This document shows, one piece after another, positions 9,224-18,901 of a stretch of 64,000 nt of DNA (its first letter is position 1; the number at the start of each line of letters is the position of its first letter). The position numbers and the translations under genes were made by a program. Origin of the DNA: Lutibacter maritimus (lineage in GTDB: Bacteria; Bacteroidota; Bacteroidia; Flavobacteriales; Flavobacteriaceae); NCBI RefSeq assembly GCF_900116115.1, contig NZ_FOZP01000007.1, positions 124,001-188,000 of the forward strand. The letters run 5' to 3'. Under the pieces are notes generated by a model, which saw only the letters and a list, made by a program, of their open reading frames with translations, was not told the DNA's origin and ran no database searches.

Positions 9224-10126
9224 TTACCATAGATTTTTAGGATACGTTCCGTTATCTTTTAATTTTTGAATTTCTGAAGTTACATATGCTTTGTCTTCTT
9301 TATAAGTAACACCAAACCATTTTGCGTCAGATTTTAACACTTCCATTGTGCTTAAGTTATTTACAATAAGATGGTTTACGACTGATGGAATAAAAAATTC
9401 TGCTTTTGGTTCTTTATAATTTTTCTCTAAAAATTCTTCAAATAAGGCGCTAGAAAGTTCAAAATATTTTGGTGTAAATCCGAAGAAATTCATTGCAACG
9501 GTTGTATTTTCTGAAATTGACACCATTTCACCTAATTCGTTTTTATACTTTAAAATTCCGTCTACTTTTTCTATTTGAGTTCTTTCGGTTAAACCAATTA
9601 AAAATCCATTTTCATCTACTTTACATTCGCCGCGAGAAACAAATCCATAATCAGAAATTGTGTTTTTTAATACATAGCCCATCATATTAAATTCATTTGA
9701 TGTTGTTTCAATTTTATTTAAAGCTTCGGCCATTACTACATATGCTTCACGCCCATAAAAATCATCAGCATTAATTACCGCAAAATTTTCTTTTATAATG
9801 TCTTTTGTCATTAACAATGCATGACCAGTTCCCCAAGGTTTTTCTCGTTGGTTATCTTTGTATTTTTCAGGAATTTTATCTAATTCTTGAAAAACATATT
9901 CAACTTCAATTTTTCCTTTTAGTTTTTGGTTGAAAAAAGATTTAAAATCATCCTCAATACTTTTTCTAATAATAAATACAACTTTGCCAAAACCGGCTTG
10001 AATTGCATCATAAATAGAGAAATCTAAAATTGTATCGCCTTGTTCAGAAAAGGTATCTAATTGTTTTAATCCTCCATATCTACTTCCTACTCCAGCGGCT
10101 AAAATAACTAAGGTTGGTTTTTTCAT
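9224..10126 (-). CDS. Sugar-phosphate nucleotidyltransferase family protein
   Basis: 300 residues, NTP_transferase fold. The N-terminal nucleotide loop is LAAGVGSRYGGLKQLD, the metal-binding aspartates are in NADDFYGREAY, and PWGTGHALL is also present. Such enzymes couple a nucleotide to a sugar-1-phosphate for envelope glycan or storage pathways. The sugar cannot be told from the sequence. Its start overlaps the tamB stop by 4 bp, so the two are translationally coupled and probably serve envelope assembly. Confidence 0.85.
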   Translation of the reverse strand: MKKPTLVILAAGVGSRYGGLKQLDTFSEQGDTILDFSIYDAIQAGFGKVVFIIRKSIEDDFKSFFNQKLKGKIEVEYVFQELDKIPEKYKDNQREKPWGTGHALLMTKDIIKENFAVINADDFYGREAYVVMAEALNKIETTSNEFNMMGYVLKNTISDYGFVSRGECKVDENGFLIGLTERTQIEKVDGILKYKNELGEMVSISENTTVAMNFFGFTPKYFELSSALFEEFLEKNYKEPKAEFFIPSVVNHLIVNNLSTMEVLKSDAKWFGVTYKEDKAYVTSEIQKLKDNGTYPKNLW

Positions 10127-13100
10127 TTTTTATTATTTTTATTTTTGAATTTTATTATTTTATTTTCAGTAATTATTGAATCTTGTTGCGCTTTATCTGG
10201 TATTGAATCTTCAGATTTTTTCTTTTTAAGTCCTAATTTTTCTAATAATTCTCTACCACTATCAAAATCTATTTGATATGTTAAACCTGCTCCTTGGGTA
10301 TATCCTTCTTCTTCTTCTGTATATTGAATTTCATTTTGTCTGTTAAAAATGGATGACCTTAATGTTCCTTCTTCATTCATTAAAAACTCTACATTAACTT
10401 CACCAATAACATTGGTTTGTTCTTTTGAACCAATTGGCATACCCACTTTTCCGTTGATAATAATTTTATCGTTTAATTGGTAATCTAAAGCAATTGCTAA
10501 TTGATCGTTTATATTTAAGTTGTCTACTTTATTTTTTTCTCCAACGGTATATACCGGTTTTAATTTAAATCTGTTATTACCTTGATTTAATATATTGTCA
10601 AAAACGTTGGATAACATATCAAAACTAGTCCCATATAAAGCTGCGTTACTGTTTACACTTAAATCGCTTTCATTATAAAAACTACCGGAAACTAATAATG
10701 ATATAAAGTGAACAGTTTTACTATTTTTATCGTTACTATTTAATTTAAACGCTAACTCTGATGCTACTGTTGAACTTGAATTAGGTATTTCTATGTCAAA
10801 ATCGCGTTGTGAATTAAACAACTCTCCTGAAAACCTTGTTATCAAATCTATTGGTATTTTTCTGTTTGCAACTATATTTTCCAATAAAGATTTTGGGTTT
10901 GCTGAAACTCTATAAACCGCTTCAATATTAATATCTGCAGTATATGGGTTTCCACTCCAAGATATGCTACCACCTTTTCTTACTGTAAAGGGTTTGTTTA
11001 TAAAACCACCATATTTAAAATTATACACACCGTTATCAACAATAAAATCGCCATACATTTCAAACTTATCTTTGGTGTCTAAATCAATTTGTAAATTTCC
11101 TGTTCCGCTTCCTTTTATATAACTTCCTGTGGCTTTATCTAAAACCATTTCAACAACTGCATCTTTGGTAATTTCTAAATTAAAAAACATTGACAAGCCT
11201 TTTAATTTATCGGAAATAAACTTTCTCCTTATTTCCTCATTATTATCAGTTGTGTCTTTACTTATAAAACGAATTAATTGTGATGTTTCTACAGTTTTAA
11301 CGTCGCTAATTGGAATTACAAAATGTGTTCCTTTTTTTGTTTTACCAACTACATCAATTGTTAATTTATCAGTTGGTCCATATATAAATGCATTTCCTTC
11401 TAAAAAGCCAGTTCCATAATACAATGAACTTTCTTTTTCTATGGTATTTAATACTAAAAGATTTTTGGTGTTAACACCTAAATCTAGTTTCCAATTATCA
11501 AAATTTGTGTGTTTAATTGTTCCTGTTAGTTTTCCTTTGGTGTTTTTTAAGTTATCTTTTATAGTAACATCATCAAACGTAAAGGTTTGATTAGATAATT
11601 CTACAATACTTGTTCCATCAAACTGATAATCAACATTTAAGAAAGGAAAATACATTCCAGCTTTATCTAAATAAAGTGTTCCGTTCATGTCCGGATTTTT
11701 CAGCAAACCTGTTAGGTTTACGTTTCCATATACAAAACCCCTAATATTTGTAAAAACATCTTCTCCTAACGGACTAAAAGCATCAAGTTTAAATTCTTCA
11801 AAATCTACAATTAAATCTAACGTTGGTTGTTTTGGTGTAAAATCTAAATCTCCTAATGCAGAAAAATTGATGTTTCCGTTTCTTTTTAATGAAATATCAA
11901 CCAAATAATTTGTTACTGAATTTTTACCTTCAATATTTACTTTTAAATCACCTTGATGAGAATTGTTTACATAAAAATTTGCAATTGTTAAATCTGCTGA
12001 AGGCTTAATTTTATCGGCAATTTGTTTGTAATTTAATGTTCCATTTACAAGTCCTTTCAATTTTAAACTATCAATTTCAGGTGTAATACTTGATAGTTTT
12101 ACATTTTTAAAAGTGAAATTTAAGTCTTTAGAAATGGTATCTTTCATAGTTCCAAAAATTTCAATTTTTTCATTGTTTGAAGTAATTAAAAACGGGCTAA
12201 CATCATAGGTTTTTGTTTTATTATCAAACACTACTTTATTATCAAAGTTATTTTCTGGATTAATAATCCAGCTATTATTTTTAAACGTAAAGTTTGATTT
12301 TTGCAAACCAAAAACCGATTTATTTTCTTTATTAAATGTATGATAAAATGCTAAATTATATTGTTCTGTATTTTGTTTTCCTCCTTCAAATTCGGTTCTA
12401 AAATACAAAGTATCATTTAAGGTAATATTTACTAATTGAAGTTTGTTAATATTATAATATTTTGATTTAATATGATCAATTGAAAGTTGTGTATTAAAAA
12501 GTGGATTTTTGTTATCAATTTGAACATTTAAATCTTCAATAACAGTTTTATAAGCTTCTACTCTTGGCGATTTTATGTTTAGTTTAAATAAATTATCATC
12601 AGCACTAATATTTCCTCTTACCGATGAGTTTGCATCTAACACAATTTCTGGATAAAAAACTTCAACAATTTTGTTATAAACATTAAATCTAAAATCAAGA
12701 TATTGACCCGCAGTAACTTTATATGGTTTGTAGTTAGAGTAAATACTACCAATTGAGTTTTGTGCTAATTTTCCTAATTCGGCAAATTTAAATTTTCCTT
12801 TAATTCTACCGGTAATTATTTCGGGTGAGTTAATTGTAATTGTTCTTGTACTGTCTTCAAATGTTGAATTGATATTAAAATCTTTGAAAAAGTAATCACC
12901 TTTTTGGTTGGTATATAATAAGTCTTTAAAATCTAAAGTACCTGCTAAATCATCAATAGAATTACCTTTTACGTTAATATTTATTTCGCCTTTTAAATTA
13001 GAAATACTATCACGTTTAAATAAGTTTATGGCGTTTAAATCGCAATAATCAACAATTGCTTTAAAGTCAAACGTATAAATTTTTGATGAAAAATCTGCTA

Positions 13101-14532
13101 AACCATTAAAATTCAATTTTATATTTTCATCATTTACTTCGGTTTCGCCATTAAAATGTTTATTTTTAATTACACCATTTATTTTAATATTATTGTATGC
13201 ATAATTATTGTACTCATATTTAGAAATTATTCCTTTTACAGAAGTATTCATTTTTAGTAATGAAAATCCTACACCATCAACATCAACGGTAGTTGAAAAT
13301 AATCCAATTAATGGATTATTTAATAATTCTCCTAACTGAAAATCAACCAACTCTATGTGTCCAATATAAGTAGCATCATCAATATTAACAACATTTGTTA
13401 GTTCTAAATCTGTAATAGCAACACCTAAATCACTTCTCAAAACTAATTTAGCATCAATTAAATTAGGGGTAATAAATGTTTTACCTTTTAAAGTAAATCT
13501 TCCTAGTTTTGAAAGTTCTGTTGGTAATTTGTTTTCTAAAATATTCGGAAGCAATTTTTTTAAATGATAATAATCTGAGGTTATATTTTCAATAGTTCCA
13601 TCTAATGAAAAACCATTTTCCTGATTAAACACATTTTTAAAATTTATATCACCTTTAATAATTGCGCCATTATCAGATACTAAATCTAAATTATACGTTG
13701 TAAAATTATTAAGTGTTCCTGATATTTTTGTTGAAAAATGCAATTCATCATCTATTCCTAGTTCACTATAAAAATTTTTAAGATCAACTAAAGATATATT
13801 TGCTTTTTGAATATCAGCCTGTAACTTTACTTTATTATTAAAATCTGAAAAATCTTCTCTAACATAACTAAAAATAATATCGGCTTCTATAGAAGATGTT
13901 GCAGTTTCTATTAGCGAATTATTAAAACTCATTGCTGTTTTAGAGTACGAAAAATTACTTGTTAAATTTTCAACCTCAAGATTTCTATTTTCAATAAAAT
14001 GAATATCTTTTAAATCGGCCGTTACGTTAGGTCCGTCAATTTTAAAATTTTTGGCACTTCCTTTTATTTTTTTGAAGAAAATAGGTTGATTATTGTCCGC
14101 ATTATCGTCTACCACTTCAACATAACCTTCATTTAATTTTATTCTGGTTGAAGTTAACATAAACCCAGAAGGTTCATTGCTTACAGTACCATTATCAAAT
14201 TTTTCAACAAAAATAGTTAAGGCATCATCAACTTCTCCTTTATACGTTTTTATATTTAAAATAAATTCATCTAAATAAATTTGACCAAATTGTGGCGTTC
14301 CATCAACCAATTTTTTAAAACTGATAATTGATGTTGATAAATCTTTAACAAAAATTAGCGTATCTGCATGATGATCTTTAATAAAAACATCTTTCAATTT
14401 TACATTTCCTAAAACCGATAAATCAACTTTTTTAACATTAATATCTACATTAAATTCCTTTCTTAAATAGTTAGTAGCTTTTTTTCCTAATGAAGTTTGC
14501 ACAGCCGGAATAGTCAATAACACACTTACCAC
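10123..14532 (-). CDS. tamB: TamB-like translocation/assembly protein (start uncertain)
   Basis: At least 1469 residues: a very long beta-rich AsmA/TamB-type protein with the conserved C-terminal DUF490 region (about residues 1000-1430, including GTGNLQIDLDTKDKFEMYGDF). TamB forms a hydrophobic groove across the periplasm and serves outer-membrane assembly or lipid transport. The GTG at 14532 is the only conventional start, but it would cut a clear membrane segment. Upstream codons in frame read IKRIKKIVVNILLVLLVLLA back to the TAA at 14611-14613, with no ATG, GTG or TTG. Initiation at ATC (14592) or ATT (14583) would restore the anchor. The last codons overlap the nucleotidyltransferase start. 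Confidence 0.85.
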   Translation of the reverse strand: MVSVLLTIPAVQTSLGKKATNYLRKEFNVDINVKKVDLSVLGNVKLKDVFIKDHHADTLIFVKDLSTSIISFKKLVDGTPQFGQIYLDEFILNIKTYKGEVDDALTIFVEKFDNGTVSNEPSGFMLTSTRIKLNEGYVEVVDDNADNNQPIFFKKIKGSAKNFKIDGPNVTADLKDIHFIENRNLEVENLTSNFSYSKTAMSFNNSLIETATSSIEADIIFSYVREDFSDFNNKVKLQADIQKANISLVDLKNFYSELGIDDELHFSTKISGTLNNFTTYNLDLVSDNGAIIKGDINFKNVFNQENGFSLDGTIENITSDYYHLKKLLPNILENKLPTELSKLGRFTLKGKTFITPNLIDAKLVLRSDLGVAITDLELTNVVNIDDATYIGHIELVDFQLGELLNNPLIGLFSTTVDVDGVGFSLLKMNTSVKGIISKYEYNNYAYNNIKINGVIKNKHFNGETEVNDENIKLNFNGLADFSSKIYTFDFKAIVDYCDLNAINLFKRDSISNLKGEININVKGNSIDDLAGTLDFKDLLYTNQKGDYFFKDFNINSTFEDSTRTITINSPEIITGRIKGKFKFAELGKLAQNSIGSIYSNYKPYKVTAGQYLDFRFNVYNKIVEVFYPEIVLDANSSVRGNISADDNLFKLNIKSPRVEAYKTVIEDLNVQIDNKNPLFNTQLSIDHIKSKYYNINKLQLVNITLNDTLYFRTEFEGGKQNTEQYNLAFYHTFNKENKSVFGLQKSNFTFKNNSWIINPENNFDNKVVFDNKTKTYDVSPFLITSNNEKIEIFGTMKDTISKDLNFTFKNVKLSSITPEIDSLKLKGLVNGTLNYKQIADKIKPSADLTIANFYVNNSHQGDLKVNIEGKNSVTNYLVDISLKRNGNINFSALGDLDFTPKQPTLDLIVDFEEFKLDAFSPLGEDVFTNIRGFVYGNVNLTGLLKNPDMNGTLYLDKAGMYFPFLNVDYQFDGTSIVELSNQTFTFDDVTIKDNLKNTKGKLTGTIKHTNFDNWKLDLGVNTKNLLVLNTIEKESSLYYGTGFLEGNAFIYGPTDKLTIDVVGKTKKGTHFVIPISDVKTVETSQLIRFISKDTTDNNEEIRRKFISDKLKGLSMFFNLEITKDAVVEMVLDKATGSYIKGSGTGNLQIDLDTKDKFEMYGDFIVDNGVYNFKYGGFINKPFTVRKGGSISWSGNPYTADINIEAVYRVSANPKSLLENIVANRKIPIDLITRFSGELFNSQRDFDIEIPNSSSTVASELAFKLNSNDKNSKTVHFISLLVSGSFYNESDLSVNSNAALYGTSFDMLSNVFDNILNQGNNRFKLKPVYTVGEKNKVDNLNINDQLAIALDYQLNDKIIINGKVGMPIGSKEQTNVIGEVNVEFLMNEEGTLRSSIFNRQNEIQYTEEEEGYTQGAGLTYQIDFDSGRELLEKLGLKKKKSEDSIPDKAQQDSIITENKIIKFKNKNNKK

Positions 14533-14644
14533 TGCTAATAAAACCAGTAGTACAAGTAAAATATTTACAACTATTTTTTTAATTCGTTTGATATGACCTA
14601 AATTTGCAAATTAACGGCAATTATTGTGCCTATATTTTATTAAA

Positions 14645-15679
14645 ATGACTAAAAATAATCCAATTTATATTCTTGGAATTGAATCGTCTTGTGATGATAC
14701 AAGTGCCGCTGTTTTATGCAACGGAAAAGTACTATCAAATGTTGTTGCTAACCAAGAAATTCACACTAAATATGGTGGTGTTGTTCCCGAATTAGCATCA
14801 AGAGCACATCAACAAAATATTGTTCCTGTAATTCAACAAGCAATTCAACAAGCAAATATCGACAAAAAAGATTTACATGCCATAGCTTTTACGCGCGGAC
14901 CTGGATTAATGGGATCGCTTTTAGTTGGAACATCGTTTGCTAAGTCACTTTCAATGGCTTTAAATATTCCGTTAATAGCTGTAAATCATATGCAAGGACA
15001 CGTTTTAGCGCATTTTATTGATGATGAAACACAGCAAAAACCTCCCTTCCCTTTTTTATGTTTAACTATTAGTGGTGGGCATACGCAAATTGTAAAAATC
15101 ACCAATTACTTTACAATGGAAGTGATTGGTGAAACTACTGATGATGCTGTTGGAGAGGCTTATGATAAAACAGCAAAAATTTTAGGATTACCATATCCTG
15201 GTGGACCTTTAGTTGATAAATATGCGCAACTTGGCAATCCAAAAGCTTTTAAATTTACAAAGCCAAAAATGGACGGTTTAAATTTTAGTTTTAGTGGTTT
15301 AAAAACTGCTATTTTATATTTTATTCAGAAAAATGTAAAAGAAAATCCAAATTTTATTGAAGAAAACTTATACGATATCTGCGCATCAGTTCAATACACC
15401 ATTGTAACTATTTTATTTGATAAAATAAAAAAAGCAGTAAAACAAACAGGAATTACACATATTGCAATTGCTGGTGGCGTTAGTGCAAATTCTGAAATAC
15501 GAAAAACTTTAAAAGCAACTGAAGAAAAATATGGCTGGACTACTTATATTCCAAAATTTCAATACACTACAGATAATGCAGCAATGATTGCTATTGTTGG
15601 GCATTTAAAATATTTAGAAAAAGACTTTTCAGAAACAACAACAGTAGCAACAGCAAGATTAAAAGTTCAAGAAGGTTAA
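14645..15679 (+). CDS. tsaD: tRNA N6-adenosine threonylcarbamoyltransferase
   Basis: 344 residues from the ATG at 14645, chosen over an upstream TTG at 14624 because family members begin close to YILGIESSCDDTSAAV. The metal-binding HMQGH, the nucleotide-binding LTISGGHTQIV and the GGVSANSEIR loop are all present. With TsaB and TsaE it transfers threonylcarbamoyl to A37 of ANN-decoding tRNAs. It is divergent from tamB. A -10-like TATATTTT ends 6 bp before the ATG, so the mRNA may be leaderless. Confidence 0.95.
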   Translation: MTKNNPIYILGIESSCDDTSAAVLCNGKVLSNVVANQEIHTKYGGVVPELASRAHQQNIVPVIQQAIQQANIDKKDLHAIAFTRGPGLMGSLLVGTSFAKSLSMALNIPLIAVNHMQGHVLAHFIDDETQQKPPFPFLCLTISGGHTQIVKITNYFTMEVIGETTDDAVGEAYDKTAKILGLPYPGGPLVDKYAQLGNPKAFKFTKPKMDGLNFSFSGLKTAILYFIQKNVKENPNFIEENLYDICASVQYTIVTILFDKIKKAVKQTGITHIAIAGGVSANSEIRKTLKATEEKYGWTTYIPKFQYTTDNAAMIAIVGHLKYLEKDFSETTTVATARLKVQEG

Positions 15680-15734
15680 AAAATATTCTTATTTTTAAAT
15701 TTTCTGTATTAAATCTAAATTGTATTTTAGCCTT

Positions 15735-16145
15735 ATGAAAAATACTTTCAGAAAAACATCAGCAGTTGTATTAATAGCAGTTTTATTGTTATCTACAACT
15801 TCTTTTTCTGTATTCAAACATTTTTGCAATGGTAATATGATTACTATTTCAACTGAAAAAGTAGAAAGTTGCTGCGAATCTGAAATTACTATTAAACCCA
15901 ATAACCTAAATTTTTCAGAACAAAATTGTTGTAAAAACGAAACAGTACAAAAAGATGTTTTACCTTTTGATTACACAAAAACTGTTAAAATAACTAAAAG
16001 TGAAACGTTATTTTTAACTTCATTTTACTTCAATTTTATTGAAAGTTTATCTGTTATAAAAACTAAAAATAATTTTTATAAAGATTTTTCTCCTCCAAAG
16101 CTTATTTTTAACAAACAAGTCCTTTTTCAATCATTCTTAATTTGA
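15735..16145 (+). CDS. HYC_CC_PP family small exported protein
   Basis: 136 residues from the ATG at 15735; an upstream TTG is a less likely start. A hydrophobic N-terminal segment (about 8-24) would export it. The landmark motifs of the Bacteroidota HYC_CC_PP family follow: HFC, ESCCE, NCCKN and FSPPKL. The function is not known. The paired cysteines, and position 77 bp upstream of a TonB receptor that is followed by an HMA-domain protein, suggest metal (probably copper) binding. Family assignment rests on the motif pattern. Confidence 0.78.
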   Translation: MKNTFRKTSAVVLIAVLLLSTTSFSVFKHFCNGNMITISTEKVESCCESEITIKPNNLNFSEQNCCKNETVQKDVLPFDYTKTVKITKSETLFLTSFYFNFIESLSVIKTKNNFYKDFSPPKLIFNKQVLFQSFLI

Positions 16146-16222
16146 TATAAAGTCTTTTTATAAAGAATCTTAACAGCCAGTATATTAGTATTGGCTCAAT
16201 ATCAATTATTAAGAAAATATAA

Positions 16223-18451
16223 ATGAAAAAATATACGATAGTATTATTACTATTATTTCCCTTTGTAGTATTTAGTCAAAAAACAATTAAAGGAACTATT
16301 TTAGATACTAACAACTCACCTATTTTTGGTGCAAGTATTTATTGGAAAAACGCTAATATAGGAACAAATTCTGATGAAAAAGGTGAGTTTGAACTAAAAT
16401 CACTGGAAAACAACAGCCAATTGATTGTTAGCTTTATAGGCTACAAAACACAAACTATTTTAGTAGAAAATTTAAAAAACATAAACATTGTTTTAGCGGC
16501 TGATAACCAACTTGAAGAAGTAAATATTCAAACCCGAACAAAAAGTTCTAACAGGCCAAGTTACCTTGTAAAAAATATTATTAATGTAAACAAAACAGAA
16601 CTATTAAAAGCTGCTTGTTGCAATTTAGCGGAGAGTTTTGAAACCAATCCTTCAATAGACGTTAATTATTCTGATGCATTAACAGGCACAAAGCAAATTA
16701 AAATGTTAGGTTTATCCAGTCCATATATTCAAATTGTTCAAGAAAATATTCCTAATATAAGAGGAGCTGCACAAGCATTTGGACTCTCATTCACACCCGG
16801 AACTTGGGTAGAAAGTATACAAATTACCAAAGGTGCCGGAAGTGTTGTAAATGGATACGAAAGCATTACTGGACAAATTAACGCTGAATTAGTAAAGCCT
16901 TTAACTGATAAAAAACTATTTGTAAATGCTTTTAGCTCTTTTGATGGGAGGTATGAATTAAACACGCATTTTAATAAAATTTTAACCGATAAATGGAGCT
17001 CTGGATTGTATGTTCATGGGAATTTAAGAAATAATAAAATAGATGAAAACAACGATAGCTTTTTAGATGCTCCGCTATCTAGCCAAGTAAATATTATGAA
17101 TAGATGGCAATATACAGACACTGAAAAAGGTTGGGTTAGCTTTTTTAGTCTTCGATATTTAACCGACAATAAACAAACTAGCCAAACAGATTTTAATCCC
17201 AACATTCATAAAAAAAGCACAACCTTTTGGGGTAGTGAAATTGAAACAGAAAGGTTTGAAACTTCAACAAAATTAGGATATGTTTTCCCTGAAATGCCTT
17301 ATAAAAGTTTTGGGCTACAACTTGCTTTTAGCAATCATCATCAAAATTCTTATTTTGGATTAAAAGACTATAAAATTAAACATCAAAGCTTCTATGCTAA
17401 TGTAATTTTTAACTCTATAATTTCTGACACAAGAAATAAAATTGTTACCGGATTAAATGCAACTTTTGATGATTTTGACGAATTGGTTTTAAATTTAAAC
17501 TACTCTCGAAATGAAAAATCTGTTGGTGCCTTTTTTGAATACAATTATGATAATTTAGAAAATTTAAGTTTATCTGCCGGCATTAGAGTTGATTCTCATA
17601 ATTTATTAAACACCTTTATTACTCCGCGGTTACACGTTAAATATAACGCTTGGGAAACTGGAACATTACGATTTTCAGCAGGAAGAGGAAAAAGAGGAGC
17701 ATCTATATTTGCTGAAAACCAAAAATTATTTGGAACTAACAGAGCTTTAAATATTATAAACAACAATGGTGAATTTTATGGATTAAAACCCGAAATAGCT
17801 TGGAATTACGGAACTTCATTTAATCAAAAATTTATATTATTTAATAGAAGTGGTGACGTAACAATTGATTTTTACAAAACAATATTTAATGAACAAATTA
17901 TTGCAGATTGGGAAAATCCATCAGAAATATTATTTTATAACGAATCAACAATTGGGAAAGCTGATAGTTTTCAAATTGAACTAAATTACAGCCCAATAAC
18001 CCATTTTTCCATAAGAACTGCGTACAAATATCAAAATATTGCTAACAATTATATTTCTGGTGAAAAGCAAGTCCCGTTACAACCAAAAAACAGATTTTTT
18101 ACAAATTTATTTTTTGAAACTCACCAAACACAAAAAGGAGGAAATTGGAAATTTGATTTTACATACAATTGGCAAAGTGAGCAAAGAATTCCTGACACAA
18201 GTATTTATAGTGAAAATTATCAATTACCACTTTACTCAGACAATCATAGCGCAATAAATGCTCAAATAACCAATGTTTTTTCACCTCGATTTGAATGGTA
18301 TTTTGGTGGCGAAAATTTAACCAATGAAAAACAACAAATACCTGTGTTAGGAGCTAACAATCCTTTCGGAACAAATTTTGATACAAGCTTAGTATATTCT
18401 CCAGTAATTGGAGCAATGTATTATATAGGAATTAGATTTAATTTAGAATAA
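16223..18451 (+). CDS. TonB-dependent receptor (probable copper-related)
   Basis: 742 residues. A signal peptide (about 1-18, ending VFSQ) precedes a carboxypeptidase-like regulatory domain (about 22-95), a plug domain (about 110-215, with MLGLSSPYIQIV and ITKGAGSVVNGYESITGQ) and a 22-strand-type barrel ending in an aromatic-containing strand (YYIGIRFNLE). Such receptors import scarce ligands across the outer membrane using TonB energy. The plug carries an AACCNLAESFE segment with two adjacent cysteines. It lies between the HYC_CC_PP gene and the HMA gene (start 10 bp after its stop), so copper or another soft metal is the likely ligand by context. Confidence 0.88.
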   Translation: MKKYTIVLLLLFPFVVFSQKTIKGTILDTNNSPIFGASIYWKNANIGTNSDEKGEFELKSLENNSQLIVSFIGYKTQTILVENLKNINIVLAADNQLEEVNIQTRTKSSNRPSYLVKNIINVNKTELLKAACCNLAESFETNPSIDVNYSDALTGTKQIKMLGLSSPYIQIVQENIPNIRGAAQAFGLSFTPGTWVESIQITKGAGSVVNGYESITGQINAELVKPLTDKKLFVNAFSSFDGRYELNTHFNKILTDKWSSGLYVHGNLRNNKIDENNDSFLDAPLSSQVNIMNRWQYTDTEKGWVSFFSLRYLTDNKQTSQTDFNPNIHKKSTTFWGSEIETERFETSTKLGYVFPEMPYKSFGLQLAFSNHHQNSYFGLKDYKIKHQSFYANVIFNSIISDTRNKIVTGLNATFDDFDELVLNLNYSRNEKSVGAFFEYNYDNLENLSLSAGIRVDSHNLLNTFITPRLHVKYNAWETGTLRFSAGRGKRGASIFAENQKLFGTNRALNIINNNGEFYGLKPEIAWNYGTSFNQKFILFNRSGDVTIDFYKTIFNEQIIADWENPSEILFYNESTIGKADSFQIELNYSPITHFSIRTAYKYQNIANNYISGEKQVPLQPKNRFFTNLFFETHQTQKGGNWKFDFTYNWQSEQRIPDTSIYSENYQLPLYSDNHSAINAQITNVFSPRFEWYFGGENLTNEKQQIPVLGANNPFGTNFDTSLVYSPVIGAMYYIGIRFNLE

Positions 18452-18461
18452 AATGTTTATT

Positions 18462-18818
18462 ATGAAAAAACTATTATTAATTTTTGGAATTTTATTTATT
18501 GGAATTTCAATTCAAGCACAAGAAAAAAATAAAAATGCAAAAATTGCTTTTGATGTAAATGGCGTGTGTGAAATGTGCAAAGAACGCATTGAAAAAGCTG
18601 TTTTAAAAACAAAAGGAGTAAAATTTTGTAATTGGAGTATAGAAACGCATCAACTAACTGTAATTATGGATGAACGTAAAATTGATGAACTTACAATTCA
18701 TAAAAATATTGCCGCAGTTGGTCACGACACCCAAAAAGTAAAAGCTACTGATGAAGCTTACAATAACTTACATGATTGTTGTAAATACGATAGAGTTAAT
18801 CCTCAATTTGGGCATTAA
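18462..18818 (+). CDS. Exported heavy-metal-associated (HMA) domain protein
   Basis: 118 residues from the ATG at 18462; an ATG 9 bp upstream would add three residues. A signal peptide (about 1-19, ending IQAQ) is followed by one HMA-like ferredoxin fold (about 25-93). Its metal site is CEMC in the position of the usual MxCxxC loop. A tail with HDCCKY follows. It probably binds copper in the periplasm. It starts 10 bp after the TonB receptor stop and is surely co-transcribed with it. Handing metal to or from the receptor is inference. Confidence 0.85.
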   Translation: MKKLLLIFGILFIGISIQAQEKNKNAKIAFDVNGVCEMCKERIEKAVLKTKGVKFCNWSIETHQLTVIMDERKIDELTIHKNIAAVGHDTQKVKATDEAYNNLHDCCKYDRVNPQFGH

Positions 18819-18844
18819 ATAATTCTCTGAATTTTTAAAATTTC

Positions 18845-18899
18845 AACTTATTTCATTTTCTAAAACGAAATTGTGTAGTTATAAAAAATGAAATAAGTT
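18845..18899. terminator. Bidirectional terminator-like hairpin
   Basis: A perfect 15-bp inverted repeat (AACTTATTTCATTTT at 18845-18859 and its complement at 18885-18899) with a 25-nt loop, followed by a T-rich tract on the plus strand. It lies between the convergent HMA and mscS genes. Confidence 0.6.
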
Positions 18900-18901
18900 T
18901 T

